Shown here: piece by piece, positions 32,945-44,700 of the stretch | How positions within the stretch are numbered: the first letter of the stretch is position 1 | Layout of the letters: the number at the start of each line of letters is the position of its first letter | Origin: Tenodera sinensis | Lineage: Eukaryota; Arthropoda; Insecta; Mantodea; Mantidae | NCBI GenBank assembly: GCA_030765045.1 | Contig: CM060962.1 | Location: 215,811,031 to 215,875,030, forward strand | Reading direction: 5' to 3' | Length of the DNA stretch: 64,000 bases | The notes under the pieces: model-generated | What the model saw: the letters and a program-made list of their open reading frames with translations, nothing else | Told to the model about the DNA's origin: nothing | Database searches by the model: none | Translations under genes and position numbers: made by a program

Positions 32945-33224
32945 CATGCGCATCGCAAGGGGGGGGGGGGAGTAGGGGGGCCGTGGCTCCCCCTAGTAAA
33001 ATAACAAATGTAATGTGCAATCAATTACTATTAGACTATTGCTTTAATGTTGATGTAAGGAACAGCTTTTATTTAGCATAAATTAATATGCTTATCCGCA
33101 ACAAATACTACAGCTCATCTTTTACAGTTTTTGGCAACAGAATAATGAATTAATATTGTTTAATTGAAAATTTCCAACATGTGTCCCCCCCTCCCGCCTG
33201 AAAAAAAGTCTGCCAATGCTCATG
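32945..33224 (+). mobile_element. hAT MITE, complete (280 bp), perfect 8-bp TSD
   Basis: The left tip CATGCGCATCGCAAGG and right tip TGCCAATGCTCATG are inverted repeats. TGAAGAGA flanks both sides (32937..32944 and 33225..33232). It interrupts hAT copy C between the codons for KSMKR and VHALD. Confidence 0.85.
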
Positions 33225-34200
33225 TGAAGAGAGTTCATGCTTTGGATGTAACTGTTAAAAGAATAATTCCTTCTGCATCACAAACCCATTGGAATTTTTA
33301 AAGTAACTACAGTAAAAGAGCTTAAGACTGATCTGGAGGATTTATTTGAATCAATGAGTAATAATGACAATTTTAAGTGGCATCAAGATACAAGTATGTG
33401 TGCAGGTGGTGGAGTAAGTAAATTGAGAGATTTTGATTTCAGTTTTCTTCTGGTGGTTTTTTACAATATATTTCAGCACATGATGTATTGTTTCAAATGG
33501 TGCAGAAAAAGCTAACAGATATAGCTTATGGTAATAAAATGCTAGACACCTTCCAGTATTTTCAGCAGAATTATAGAAATGAATTCGATCCAGTTTGAGA
33601 AGAAGTGACAAATAACACCATTGAAATTCAACATCTGTGAGCATTTCAGGTACGGTGCTAAAAATAGCTAAAAGAAGATAATAAATTTAAAAGTGTTAAA
33701 GATATTGCAATGAAAATTTGTATGTATTTGTATTCCTTGCATATATTATGTCTGATATGAATTTGAACAAAATCCACTAATAATTATAGAATTTAGAAAT
33801 TTCACCTATGTGTAAGTACCCTTAACACAAGTCCAAAGTGATGCCCAAGTCCACACACCACATTATGCCACTGCATTCAGGTATTGTAATTTTGATCTAA
33901 CATACTTTGAAGAATTTGGTCATTAGCAACAATTAACAACTAGAAATATAGGCTGTTGGTATTAGTTATTGCCACTTGAACAAGCAGAGAAATTTCTGCA
34001 AGTCAACCTATGCACAACAATGAATTTCTTCTTAGAAGAAAAGAAGACAGTGATGTCATTTGGGAAGAACTTGAGTCAAACTGTGACCATTGTATGTCAC
34101 TTACACTAATAACTGGGAACATGTGCAGAAAGCATCTCTGTTTTTAAGCTATGTTTGACTGTTGATTCATCTTTGATATTGATGTAAGCGAATTGGGGTA

Positions 34201-34410
34201 AAGCAAATTAAACATCAAAAGCTGTTATTCTTTAAATTGCTTTATTCTGTATCTTGTGGCCTAGCTTTTTCATACAGTTAGAGTAATGGAGTGAGAACTG
34301 CCTACCAAAATACCTAAATGTGGTAAATTTTATCCCATTGAGTTGTGCTTCAGAAGGGCAAATAAAATAAAGGAGAATCTATACTTCACAATAGCAAGAA
34401 TCCAGTAATT
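34201..34410. other. Unassigned sequence
   Basis: Nothing recognised. Confidence 0.4.
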
Positions 34411-34558
34411 GTCTTGGTGGTCTGGTATTCGGCACACTAACCTTCTAATCCAGAGATCATGGGTTCAATTCCTAGCTAGTGTGTGGGAGCTTTTCTTCAA
34501 ACAGGATTATTCTCCATGCTCCCTAGAGTATGGAAGTGTGAATGAAAGTATGAATGTT
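34411..34558 (+). repeat. tRNA-derived SINE
   Basis: GTCTTGGTGGTCTGGTATTC is the head, TTCTAAT lies in the anticodon-loop position, and GGTTCAATTCC is the B box. The body (GGAAGTGTGAATGAAAGTAT) matches the SINE at 20386..20646. Confidence 0.7.
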
Positions 34559-34559
34559 A

Positions 34560-34688
34560 TGATGGTGGTGGCAGTGCTGGTGGTGGTGCTGTTGGCAGTG
34601 GTGGCAGTGGTGGCAGCAGTGCTAGTGGTGGTGGAGGTGCTGCTGGTGGTGGAGGTGGTGGTGGTGGAGGTGGCAGTGACTGCTTTTG
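34560..34688 (+). repeat. (GGTGGC)n-like minisatellite
   Basis: Imperfect repeats of GGTGGT/GGTGGC/AGTGGT directly after the SINE. Open frames of Val-Val-Ala or Ser-Thr-Thr on either strand are artefacts. Confidence 0.9.
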
Positions 34689-34744
34689 GGTAGTACAAAA
34701 CAACTAAGGTCATCAGTGCCACACTCTGGCTGTATGTATATATT

Positions 34745-35110
34745 TACAGCCAGGTAAAAAATACGGTGTATCCAAAGCAATCACAAAGAGAAATACTGGA
34801 ATTACAAAAACAGGCACATTAAATAACAAAGCAAATCATTTAGCAATAGAAATTGCACCAATTTTAGTAAACAAGATCTAACCCTGAGCAAACATGAACA
34901 TAACAACACAGTTCTGTCACAATTCAAATGACAATATCACTCTTTCTGGTACAAAAAATGCAGTCAAAGCAATCAAAGGGAGAAATACTAAACTATGAAA
35001 GTAAAAAGGTACAGAACAGATAACTCATAGACTATGGTAAACAACAACTAATTCGGAGTCATAAGTATACAATACAATTCTGGCACAGAGCAAAACAAAC
35101 CACATGAAAA
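34745..35110 (+). repeat. Diverged tandem duplication, about 200-bp unit
   Basis: AAAGCAATCACAAAGAGAAATAC (34774) and AAAGCAATCAAAGGGAGAAAT (34965) open two related blocks. Each later contains a CAATTCTGGCACA-like or CAGTTCTGTCACA segment. Unknown satellite-like sequence. Confidence 0.55.
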
Positions 35111-35677
35111 ATACCTTTCCCAAATCATTGTTTCAAAGTACAAAGTGTTTCCCTCTCACTCTAAGTGATCTTGCTTGAACTATTTCCTCACCATATTCTT
35201 TTCCCAAACTGGCATGAAACTCTTTATTTTCTAATTACTCCTCCCCCTCCTCTTCCATAGGTGCATACACAGATAGTATAGTCACATTTGTAAATTTATC
35301 CTTAAGTCATATTCCACACAATTTTTCATTAACTGGCTCAAACTCTTCGCTAGGTACTCTCTTGGTGATAATAAATCTTGTTTCCTGTAGTTCAAGCTAA
35401 ATTGATCCACAATGCAGTAATGTGTAATTCTGGTGATCTATCCTTCTTATTCCACTCCTACTTATTTCTTTTAATACTACTATATCCAGCCTATACCCTA
35501 GATTTCATTTGCCAGGTTCAAAGAGTCATTCAAAGAATCCAAATTGCCACATGTTCCACATATCTTTACAAACAAGGAAAGCTTCTGCAGTGCTGGAACC
35601 GAATAGAAACATATGTGTTGGTTTTGTGATTACATTACATACATTTCCTTTCGGCATAGCAAACATAAAGCTTTATC
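35111..35677. other. Unassigned sequence
   Basis: No gene or element boundary recognised. Confidence 0.4.
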
Positions 35678-36923
35678 ACTTTCTCTACTACGTATAATAA
35701 AGTAGGGAAAGTATTGTATTTGACGCAAATTTTCAATATCAAGATTTCACGGGAAATATGTTTTGAGATCTCCTGAATCATGAAAGAAAAATCTGATGTG
35801 TTGCACTCACATGAGTTTCTCTACTCTTGTACTAACCATTCTTACAAACTCTTATTCCTATATCTTCTTTGTGTTAGTTGAGATAAATATTTATACAAAT
35901 TATCTTATTGCTTATTTCCTTATATGTGCAAGGGGAATATTGGAATACACTAGACTTTGAGCAATAGTCAAATATTTTAAAACTTTGAGATCCCATTCTC
36001 TTTGCACGCTCAACATATAAAAAATGAACAACGATGTTCCATTGCACGAAATTTCTAAGTTTTCCCGAAACTGACACACAAAACAAGAAATATCTCTGAA
36101 ATGGTTCAGTCTACAAAAAAATTTATTCAGACATAAATTATGTATTTTAGCAAGATCTACATTTCTTGGTGAATTTATGGTCGGTGAATTTATTTTGATA
36201 ATTCTCCCGGTCAGGTCGGTGAGACCCGTAAACCAACGACAGGTGTGGTCCTCCAGGCATTCTGGGGGTTGTGAGAGAGCGATGTGACCGCCAAAACATA
36301 AAAATATGGTGCTCTCTAAAAAGCGGTTACTATTACTGCTATTGCTCTCTTCAATATCATCAGTGAAAAATATGGGAGAGCAAGAGGATTAATGACTTCA
36401 TTGTCAGAAATCCAGTATTAGCTAACAACAACATTTCTTGTACAGTAAAATTTTGTCTATCTCTTACGGTTTACGAGTTATTCAAACCTCATCCAGACTA
36501 AACAGTACTACATAGGCTATAGCCAGAAAATTCAAAATATACATTTCATTTATCATAAAAATATCTCAAACATATGACATTTTAATCAAAATCGTTTGAG
36601 CCATTTTCAAGAAAATAAAAGTTTTCGAAAAATTTTCCATGTAAAGGGTAGCTTAGGGTGGGGCTATTTTCTTCAAAATCTATGTGTCGCATCCTTGAAA
36701 GACATTAAACTTAAGTACCAACTTTGGTTATTAACTGACTTTTTTTTTTTAGTTATGCTGTCCACAGACTGACAGACACACAGACTGACACATACAGACC
36801 TTTTTCCAAATATGCTTTTTTTTTTTGATTCAGGGAGCCTCAAAACATATATTTCTGGTGAAATCTCGACATCAAATTTTTGGGTGGAATACAATACTTC
36901 CTCTACTTATCAGTAGAGAAAGT
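35678..36923 (+). repeat. Repeat A, copy with both TIRs
   Basis: The left TIR starts ACTTTCTCTACTACGTATAA and the right TIR ends AGTAGAGAAAGT. The roughly 100-base TIRs are themselves tipped by a small hairpin (CTCTACT...AGTAGAG). The body matches units at 746..1614 and 25555..26833 and is interrupted by a short LINE insertion. Net length without the insertion is about 970 bp. No ORF. Confidence 0.8.
36169..36430 (+). mobile_element. Short internally deleted I-clade LINE
   Basis: 36178..36355 equals the 5' UTR of the LINE at 14700..14880. It is joined directly to the last part of ORF2 (GAGAGCAAGAGGATTAATGA) and the GCTAACAACAA tail. ACATTTCTTG is duplicated at 36159..36168 and 36431..36440. 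It is therefore a bona fide insertion of a 5'-3' fused RNA or element. Confidence 0.8.
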
Positions 36924-36929
36924 AAAAAA

Positions 36930-37365
36930 GCATTTTGAGAGAAAGGTCCATGCACACGTGTGTGTGTGTGTGTGTGTTTCTGTGTGTGTGTTTCTGTGTA
37001 TGTGTGTTTCTGTGCGTGTGTGTTTCTGTGTGTCTGTGAACTGCATTACTCAAAAACGAAAATTCAGTTAAAACTCAATGTTGGTATGTAAGTATAATAT
37101 ATTTCAAGGATGCGACACAAAGATTTTGAAGAAAATTCTTCCATGCTAAACTACTCTTTACATGAAAACTTTTCAAAAATTTTGATTTTCTCAAAAATGA
37201 CTAACATTTTGATTAAAATTACATATGTTTAAGTTATTTTTATGGTAAATGAAATGTACATTTTGACTTTTCTGGCTACAGCCTGTGTAGTCCTGTTTAC
37301 TCAAGATGACCTTTGTATAACTGATAAACCATAAGAGATAGATCAAATCTTATTATTAAAGGCCA
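36930..37365 (-). repeat. Repeat A body, inverted, with GT microsatellite
   Basis: The sequence from 37060 to 37365 is the reverse complement of the repeat A body (GGATGCGACACAAAGATTTT, CTACTCTTTACATGAAAA). A GT-rich stretch at 36956..37040 occupies the same internal position as the CA runs in other copies. Confidence 0.75.
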
Positions 37366-38790
37366 AAAGCGTGTGCATTTTTTCATACGTATACCGCACA
37401 TGGACTTTATTGTTGTTGCTCATGCATGTAAACAACTGCAGGTAGGTATAACCTGACCATGAAAACCCCCTTACTGCAGCACAACCAACAAGCATCATAT
37501 GAACACTAAAGAACATCACTCCATGTCTGCAGTTCACTGCGAGAAGAAACAAAATAGTTGTGTTATACTACACCTTGACCTTGCGTCTGCTTACACTTGC
37601 AGAGTACTACATTAGGTTGTTTTCAACTTTTGCTTCTAGTGGCAGTTGTCTGCACATTTGATGGCCGTGCTGTACTTCTGATGTCATTCATACTCTGCAT
37701 CCAGTTAACCTGTATCGCATGTGAGCGCACATCCCTCCGGCCTTTAATGATGAGTGTGATGTGGATGTAAATACTCTAAGTGAGGATTGTGTACCTGAGA
37801 CAACTACAGGGTCTCCTGATGCGTAAAGGAGGCATGTCGATTTAAATGCCTGTTCTGACAGGAATTCCAGTGATGATGATAATGATAACAGTGACTGCAG
37901 TGCTGACAATAGTGATGTAGGGCAGGATAGCAAAAATGAGAGCTTCAAAGAAATCTTTCCTATTAACTCTGTTACTCAAATACTGCGGCAATGAAAAGAT
38001 TGCATAGGTACAGTGTGCATAAAATGTGAAAAAGTGTTACATTCTAAGTACGTTAATTTACATAAATGCTCAAATTAAATACCAAATTAATGATTTATGG
38101 CTAAATGGGATCATTACAATTAATTTAATTTGTGCATTAAATCAGTGTAATGCTTTGTTTGCAGCAAAAAGTGCTTAACTGTGCAAAGGTAAATTAAATT
38201 TTTTAATTAGTGTTCTATTTTTTATTTTGTGGTACCAGAAATTATTATTATAATTAGTTTTATGTTCACATATGTAAACAGAGAATTATTAAAAAACTGG
38301 AATAGTATTAGAACTAGTGCTGGGAAATTAGGACAGTAATAATTGAAGAGTTCATATTCTTGGTGCAAACCACATTGAAGTCATGGATACTGGCGAGCTA
38401 TATTTTATGCAATATAACATAATTTTGAAGGTATGTTTGTTTTTTCACTTGTATTGAATACATATTTAATGGTGCTAAATGTTATTTGCATTATTTCAGT
38501 AGAAATGTGTGATATTTCATCTCAAATTACTGTAACAAAACTATTATTCCTCATTGGTGTAATAAAATATGTGGTAGATATTTATTTGCTATATGATAAT
38601 TCTTCTAAATAATAAAATACTGAATAGAAATTAATTTGGTAAAATTCGCTTTTTGGATTTTTATTCTAGCTTTAAAATTACATTTACTGTGAACTTTTTT
38701 CTAAACGCTGACATTTCAAGATTTAGTAGTTCAGCATTTTTCACCCCAGCGGCCATACTTGGACTTGGCAGACACCATCGTTTTGATCAA
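37366..38790. other. Unassigned sequence with an acidic coding remnant
   Basis: Around 37740..37990 the plus strand can encode an acidic stretch (VDVNTLSEDCVPETTTG, then NSSDDDNDNSDCSADNSD) with stops, reminiscent of the acidic N-termini of piggyBac transposases. No catalytic segment follows, so this is weak. Confidence 0.35.
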
Positions 38791-38793
38791 TGT

Positions 38794-38812
38794 GCGGCGG
38801 CAAGAGGGTTAA
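38794..38812 (+). mobile_element. Possible piggyBac-type right end
   Basis: GCGGCGGCAAGAGGG followed by TTAA resembles a piggyBac terminus (CCCTCTTGCCGCC inward). No left partner found. Confidence 0.35.
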
Positions 38813-38997
38813 AAGAGAAATATGGACACTTTTACATTGTTTATATACTACAGTTAGATATACAATGTACTTAAAATATCAACATTTGCTAACATACGAA
38901 ATGTTGCCACCAGTTAAATAATGACCCACATATTGAGTTAATTCTTTTGGCAACAGGAGTGGAAACATCTGAGCGTTGAAACTGAAATACATAATTG

Positions 38998-39143
38998 ATT
39001 CTACAGTAAGAACAAATTAGAAACTAAAAACTTCACTTATCTTAGTACGATTTGCTGACCCTGGGTTTCAAGCTGTGTCCAGCTCATTCTCAAAGCCATA
39101 TCAAGTGAAGTTTTTAGTTTCTAATTTGTTCTTACTTTAGAAT
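38998..39143 (+). repeat. Penelope-tail palindrome, copy 1
   Basis: The left arm (TAAGAACAAATTAGAAACTA) and right arm (TTCTAATTTGTTCTTACTTT) are inverted. The centre holds GCTGTGTCCAGCTCATTCTC. The arm plus centre equals the 3' tail of the Penelope-like element at 6975..7168. Confidence 0.7.
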
Positions 39144-40297
39144 CTTGTTGCTTCACTGTTAATAGCTTCAATTTTTCCTTATTTAACAAAATTGATTATT
39201 ACCAACTGCAAAGAAAATATCACCAACTTTATCATACCTAAAAAGGATTGGTTAAGGCAGACACCTATCCCCTATAACTAAAAAACTGTACGTGATAGCA
39301 AATTTATGATTTCAGATTTGAATTTATGCACTGAAATTCTTTGGAAAGACATATTTCCATATGAGAAAAATGATCCTTGTAGAACAGTGTAATTTGAAAT
39401 TAGTATTACATCCACCTCAGAAAAATTGAGAATGTTTGATTGTGATCATCAAACACTCTCCGACATCTTTCCTTGAGTTCTTGCCCAGACAGAATTTGTT
39501 TACATTCTTCACTGCATATCAATATCGTGTGTACATGTAGTAAGCAACACATGAACTTATACCCTCCAGTTGTGGATCTGTGACATCTCTTGGCATCCAT
39601 GTTGGCAAATTATTTAGCCTTGTGGTTTGTACCAGAGGCAGTGGTAAAGAATTAAAAACTGCTTGAGATGACAGTTTACAGTACAGCATAAGAGTATTTT
39701 CTTTAAATTGGAGAACAAAGTATGTTCTACTTTGATTAGTGCTCAAACAATAGGTAGTGAAATAAAAGCAAAGTTGGGCCAAAGTTGGTTCATATCCGAA
39801 TACGGTGTGTGGACTATCCATGAGAAGAAGTCTACTTTTGTAGCAAATTATTGTCATATTTTATCAAGTGCTACATGAAATGAAGCTTTAAATATTCCAT
39901 TTTTGATATATCAATGAAAGAAGTGTCATTCTAAGCACTAATATGTGCTTATGTAGTTCAAAGCTGAACAGTAAACATTTTCATATTTAACTAAATATTG
40001 GTTATTAAAAATACATACAAGCAATAAAATTGTGGGAGAAAAGTTTATGCCATAGGTACTTAACTCTTTTCTAAGTTAATGAACCACAAACATTAAGTAA
40101 AGAAAACTTGTTTTACAAATGTCATATGTTTAATGTCCTCATACTAACATAAAAATAAAAAAATAGTTTTATTATATTACCACTAAGACAATCTCTATAA
40201 AACTTCTGAAACTGCTAATATATGGCACTAGGTTTGTTTTCTAAGAAAGTTTACAGATTTCTTAAATCTTTTTTTTTTTAAACAGTAGTAGTTAACC
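39144..40297. other. Unassigned sequence
   Basis: Minus-strand open frames (39857..39519, 39600..39406) have no domain I recognise. No repeat boundary is seen. Confidence 0.4.
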
Positions 40298-40414
40298 TTC
40301 TAAAGTAAGAACAGGTTGCTGTCTTCAACTTGAAACCCAGGGTCAGCAAAAAGAACTGCAACATTACTAAGATAAGTGAAGTTTCTGGTTTCTAATTTGT
40401 TCTTACTTTAGAAT
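40298..40414 (-). repeat. Penelope-tail fragment, copy 2
   Basis: Contains CTTGAAACCCAGGGTCAGC and ACTAAGATAAGTGAAGTTTC, then TTCTAATTTGTTCTTACTTT, in the order of the Penelope tail. The left arm is partly deleted. Confidence 0.65.
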
Positions 40415-40847
40415 CTTGTTGCTTCACTGTTAATAGCTTCAATTTTTTCTTATTTAAAGTTGTTAACCTTATTACACTAATTGTGTATTACAGTTGTGCT
40501 ATTACAAAATTATATTGTGTACTTTGCATAAACAGTGAGTGAGTGAATTGTGTTTAAGGGCCCGTCGACAGCTAGGTCATTAGGGCCCTTACATAAACAG
40601 GAAACATGTGTTGAAGTTACAATTCAATTTCTTAAATCTGCTTTGGAGTTTTGTTCCAGTATTAGGTAACAATGTTGCAAGTATGAAACAAAAAACAGTC
40701 ATAATTAATAAGCATGTAGGTTCTGTGGCATATAGTTATATGTTGTGTGGCAGTATGCTGTCGTTGACTACCAAAAATTGAGTTAAACCTTTAGAGAATA
40801 GCACAAAGTCCACAAAGTTGTCAATTTCTAGACATTGAAGATCAAAC

Positions 40848-41569
40848 ATGGAATCTATTATTTCGGACAAATGTAGGGAAATAAATTATGGGATTTTTGT
40901 GCAAGATGATAATAGAATGACAGCATCAAGTATGGCCATAGGGCAGGAAGCTGGACTATTGGAACATGGAGGGGAGCAGGTTGCTGTTGAAGAATTGGCT
41001 CATGCAGAGGAGCTACTGGATCCAGAGCAGGAGAATATGGAGTATCGGTTACAGGGAGAAAAAGAATTGTAAATAACAGCATACTTCAAGTTGGAGGACC
41101 AAGTAACTTTCACAAATTGTCTCTACTCTGCAGCCAAACCCCCAGGTGGAAGTGGGATTAACAATTCCGGAGCTGCCTAAAGAGGTAGTGCCTAGGATTA
41201 TCCAAAGAAAGGAAGTCCACAGAAGATAACCTTGAAAAATTGTTTGTGGAACTGGGTCAGCTAACACAATTTTGTCCTACAAGAGCTGGAAGACCCAGCC
41301 AGACTAAGACTGACGCCCTAAAACAGGCCTTCAACTACATCGTGGAACTAAGAAATTCCAACCAGAAGTTGGCTGAGTGCATGAAAAGAAAGAAATGTCT
41401 CTTGATGGATTATGAAATGCTTTTACATAAGAATGAAGAACTAGTGAGTGACAATTGTATGCTGCGAGGACAACTTGCTCAAAATGGTATTACCCCTAAT
41501 GCAGACTTAAGAAAATTCTACCCTAATGACCTAGTTGTCGACAGGCCCGTAAGCACCACAAAATTCTAA
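40848..41569 (+). pseudogene. USF-like bHLH-leucine-zipper, processed pseudogene
   Basis: The 3' frame (41228..41569) reads NLEKLFVELGQLTQF, then TKTDALKQAFNYIVELRNSNQKLAE and a heptad region ending MLRGQLAQNGI. This is helix 1, loop, helix 2 and leucine zipper as in USF-family factors (...SKACDYIQELRQSNHRLSE...LLRAQLRHHGI). The basic region just upstream (KERKSTEDN) is degenerate. The 5' frame (40848..41070) is an acidic stretch in another frame. USF binds E-boxes as a dimer. The lack of introns, frameshifts and loss of the basic region indicate a dead retrocopy. Confidence 0.5.
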
Positions 41570-41585
41570 TTTGATCTATCTTATT

Positions 41586-41587
41586 AA

Positions 41588-41629
<42 letters not shown>

Positions 41630-41765
41630 ACACACATACACACACCCACAAACACACCTACCCCTTTAAAAAAATTGGGCAATGGAGTTCAAAAGGTGCA
41701 TTTCTGACAAAATTTCAATATCAATTTTTTTGGGCAGAATACCATAATAACAATATAAGTGGCAG
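41586..41765 (+). repeat. Repeat A right-end remnant with (CA)n
   Basis: CA repeats (41589..41626), then ACTGACACACATACAC and later TTTCAATATCAATTTTTTTG and GGGCAGAATACCATAATA. These mirror the repeat A right end (ATCGAATTTTTGGGTGGAAT) with divergence. Confidence 0.6.
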
Positions 41766-41999
41766 AGAAGATAAAATTTGCGTTTGCCTGTGTACCTTGT
41801 AAATTACTCCATAACTAACCTATAAAGAGGAGTTTCATAACTTATTAAAAATGTTGAGTAAAAATTACTTTCTCTTTATAATTGTATGTTGGTATTTGTA
41901 GATATTCTGCAGTTTTCAAAGGATGTATTGCAACAATATTCCTATCATACTTCAGCCTAAGTGTGTGAAATGGCTTACCAGTGATGAATGTTATAATAC
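41766..41999. other. Unassigned sequence
   Basis: Nothing recognised. Confidence 0.4.
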
Positions 42000-42105
42000 C
42001 TGTAATAATAATGTTATAAGACCGTGTGTGGGCTATGTTTGAGAGATAGAACTGGAACTTAAAAATTCAATACCACAGCTGGAATTTGAACCACAGGTTT
42101 GTTTT
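42000..42105 (-). repeat. SINE fragment (Thr-like family), copy 3
   Basis: The minus strand carries GGTTCAAATTCCAGCTGTGG (B box) and TTTTTAAGTTCCAGTTCTAT, and ends in AACATAGCCCACACACGG. Matches 24130..24250 and 21280..21412. The head is lost. Confidence 0.6.
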
Positions 42106-43589
42106 CTAAGAAAGTTTACAGATTTCTTCTACCTGTTTTGGAGTTTTGTCCCAATATTAACAACTTTTGAAGGGAAACCTTGGAATGTACATCATAAATG
42201 CAGTACTGTTTCATTTACAGTAATGTAAATTTAGTCAGAAAAAATATTGGTAAATCTCCGATGTCAAATTCAGATGCTTCTGATATGTTAGCTGCAGATA
42301 TTATTTAAATCACTTCATTCCAAAGAATGTAAACTAAAACTTATTTCATTATTTTTGGTTATCAAGATAATGGGTAAAACAAATGAAGAAAGACAAATCA
42401 TTTATGCAGAAGCACAAAACTGATGAACAATACAAATTTAAGAGGAGGCTATAATGAAGAGGTGTAGGTATGAGGAAAAAATCTAAGGAAACAGCAGGAG
42501 AAGCAATAATGAGAAAAGCAAAGGAGGTAGAAGGGAAAAGATTAAGCCATGCTGCTAAAAAGCAAGAGATGTAGCTAAATGTATTTAACTTTCTCCATCT
42601 GCTGTAGGAAAGGTGCATAGGAAAACAAATAACAATGCCAAAAAAGTCCTTGAAAAAAGTGAAAGTTATCAAAAAACTTTCAGCAAATTTAGAAGTGAAA
42701 ATGTTATGAAAAATAAGCGATAAAGTATTCAACAGATTATAAACTTACAGCAGTGATGAAATCAGCACACAGAAAAACAGGTTGTGTGATTGTCATATTA
42801 TTGCTAGGCATCACTTGTTTATTGTAACTGAAGCTATTAATTTATTTAAGGAGAGATGTCTAGAGGCAAGCATTGGCTGTAGTAAATTTGCTCAGTTACA
42901 TACATCATATGTTACACCATATTGTGACATCCCACACAGTGTGTATGTGTATATCACTACCATACAAATTTAAAAACTATAAGATCAGCAATCTTGTGAT
43001 GCACTACTGTCAGTGGGAAATGATGCATAAGCATCTGAAAGGTTGCTAATGGAAGAAACTATAAGTGATGCTTTAGATGAATTGAGAACAGCTACCACAA
43101 TTCCTGATGCATACCTCCAATCAGGAACAGTCACAGAAATACTTCACCTTTGCCAGTGGCATACACAGGGGTTGTGCCTTGGGCTATCACTAGCCTACCA
43201 GATCTGGACAAAATGGGGTTGTGGATTAATGCTCAGAATGCCCTTGTACAAGATAGAACACCATTGGTTGCATGGAGCATAGCAAGCTTGTGCTATATTT
43301 TTGTGCTTATATTCTTGTATTTCTTTTTTTAAAGTTCATTTTTCCTTCCTTCCTATGCTTAGCTTCATTTAGCTTAAATAGGTATAAATGGTTTTTATTA
43401 GCATTATCTTACTAGATAGATCAAAGATAGATCAAATGTAGTATGAATACAGGATACATTATTTGTACTACACTACATGGGAAAATAATAAATTGCAATG
43501 TTCAGGTATACAACTTGTGATTTAAAATTAATGTAGTGAAGTGGAATGTGAGAAAAAAGTGAGTAAACCATTAAGAAAATCAAAGAACT
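42106..43589. other. Unassigned sequence
   Basis: A weak plus-strand frame near 42440..42640 (KKSKETAGEAIMRKAKEVEG, then DVAK...LSPSAVGKVHRKT after a stop) looks like a helix-turn-helix start of some transposase, but no family is recognised. Nothing else is supported. Confidence 0.35.
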
Positions 43590-44560
43590 GTCTGGTTTTC
43601 TTAATAAAATTCATAGATTGGGAACATGTAAGATTAAGTCTGTGACTATAACAGTGGATGAAGGTAGCAATAGGTTACTCAATTTAAGTTAAAGTCTGAA
43701 GTCCAGAAACATGTCCAGCCATTACTGCAGTGCCATCAAAAGTTTGAGTAACAATTTTTGTTTTGTATGCCCTAAGTCATCTATAGTCACACATTCAAAT
43801 AAACTACTGGCTGTTCGGCCAGAACTTACACCAGTGATATATTTAAATCATTCTTTGCAATTGCCTTCATCGTCAACATAGCACAGAATAGTACATAATT
43901 GACTTTTATTTGTGATATCAGTTGTTTCATTGAGCATGAGTTCAATAAAAATAACCTTACCAATACCTGACTTAATATTATCTCTAACAACACTGGCCAC
44001 AGCATCAAGTAGAGCTGGGTGTCTTCCAGAACAGTAGCTATCTTTAAATGCTCAAGCAATGCCTCATCACAATTGGCCAGAAACTGTGGCAGTTCTATGT
44101 AATTTTCCTTTTTAATGACTTCTCACTTTCTTCATGGCCTCCAAAAAAGCATTCTTGTTTTGCAAAAAGTACCACTGCATCAATCAATCTATTCAAGACA
44201 TTTCTATTTTCTTTAACATTTTTGTTATGCAAACAGTCAGCAATTTTTTCTAATAGAACAAGAGATATTCCATCTGACACACTAATTCTTCATGAGGAAA
44301 ACTGGCTAGTGTTGTAATTATTGCTAACATTACTTATTAATTTCTAGTTTACATTAGATATGGGCTTTTGGTCATAGCATTGATTGCCACACAATATACA
44401 CCACTGACCTTTACCAAGGAGAGCATTTGATGTACCTCTGCAATTATTGCAAATTGATATTGCAGAAAATTATACCTGCAGTTATCAAAATGAGATACAA
44501 GCTTCACACTTGTCCAATCCCCAAGTATCCCTAAGGGCCGCATTTTGGAACTTTGCAATC
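43590..44560 (-). pseudogene. hAT transposase (ZMYM1-like), copy D
   Basis: The minus strand reads KENRNVLNRLIDAVVLFAKQECFFGGHEES (start of DUF4371) at about 44210..44110 and LLEHLKIATVLEDT at 44060. It then gives broken frames around a DGTAVMAGHVSGLQT motif (43735..43690) and IHCYSHRLNL near 43640. These blocks match copies B and C in order. Multiple stops; the 3' part is absent. Confidence 0.65.
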
Positions 44561-44654
44561 AAACAATATTAATTCATAATTCCATGGCCAAAAATTATAA
44601 AAGATATGAGTTAATAGCATGTATATGCTTTCATAATAATTTATGCATGTGTGT

Positions 44655-44660
44655 GTTAAC

Positions 44661-44698
<38 letters not shown>

Positions 44699-44700
44699 AT
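44655..44700 (+). repeat. (GT)n microsatellite
   Basis: GT run preceded by GTGTTAACGTGC. Confidence 0.95.

Larger units (their letters stand above)
30480..34200 (+). pseudogene. hAT transposase (ZMYM1-like), copy C, split by pogo and MITE
   Basis: Segments appear in family order. CLLFSKEKLVWTTSRYDNLNNI (TTF zinc-finger region) lies at 30555..30625. LAFCSHTESTESSIKGNFIEYI (DUF4371) lies at 32330..32390, then ASFVFLILDEISNVSQRYQL (catalytic-Asp region) at 32530..32590. YHGAAVMAGEHAGLQAKI and CYAHQLNLVLVQSAS lie at 32735..32860, then FTKSMKR at 32943, VHALDVTVKRIIPSASQTHWNF at 33235..33295 and LRDFDFSFLLVVFYNIF at 33425..33475. A pogo element (30778..32278) and a MITE (32945..33224) interrupt it. 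Further stops occur throughout. Confidence 0.8.

Noticed and set aside
34409..34722. Val/Ala-rich membrane-like frame and its Ser/Thr-rich counterpart
   Set aside because: Both are translations of a GGTGGC-type minisatellite behind a SINE.
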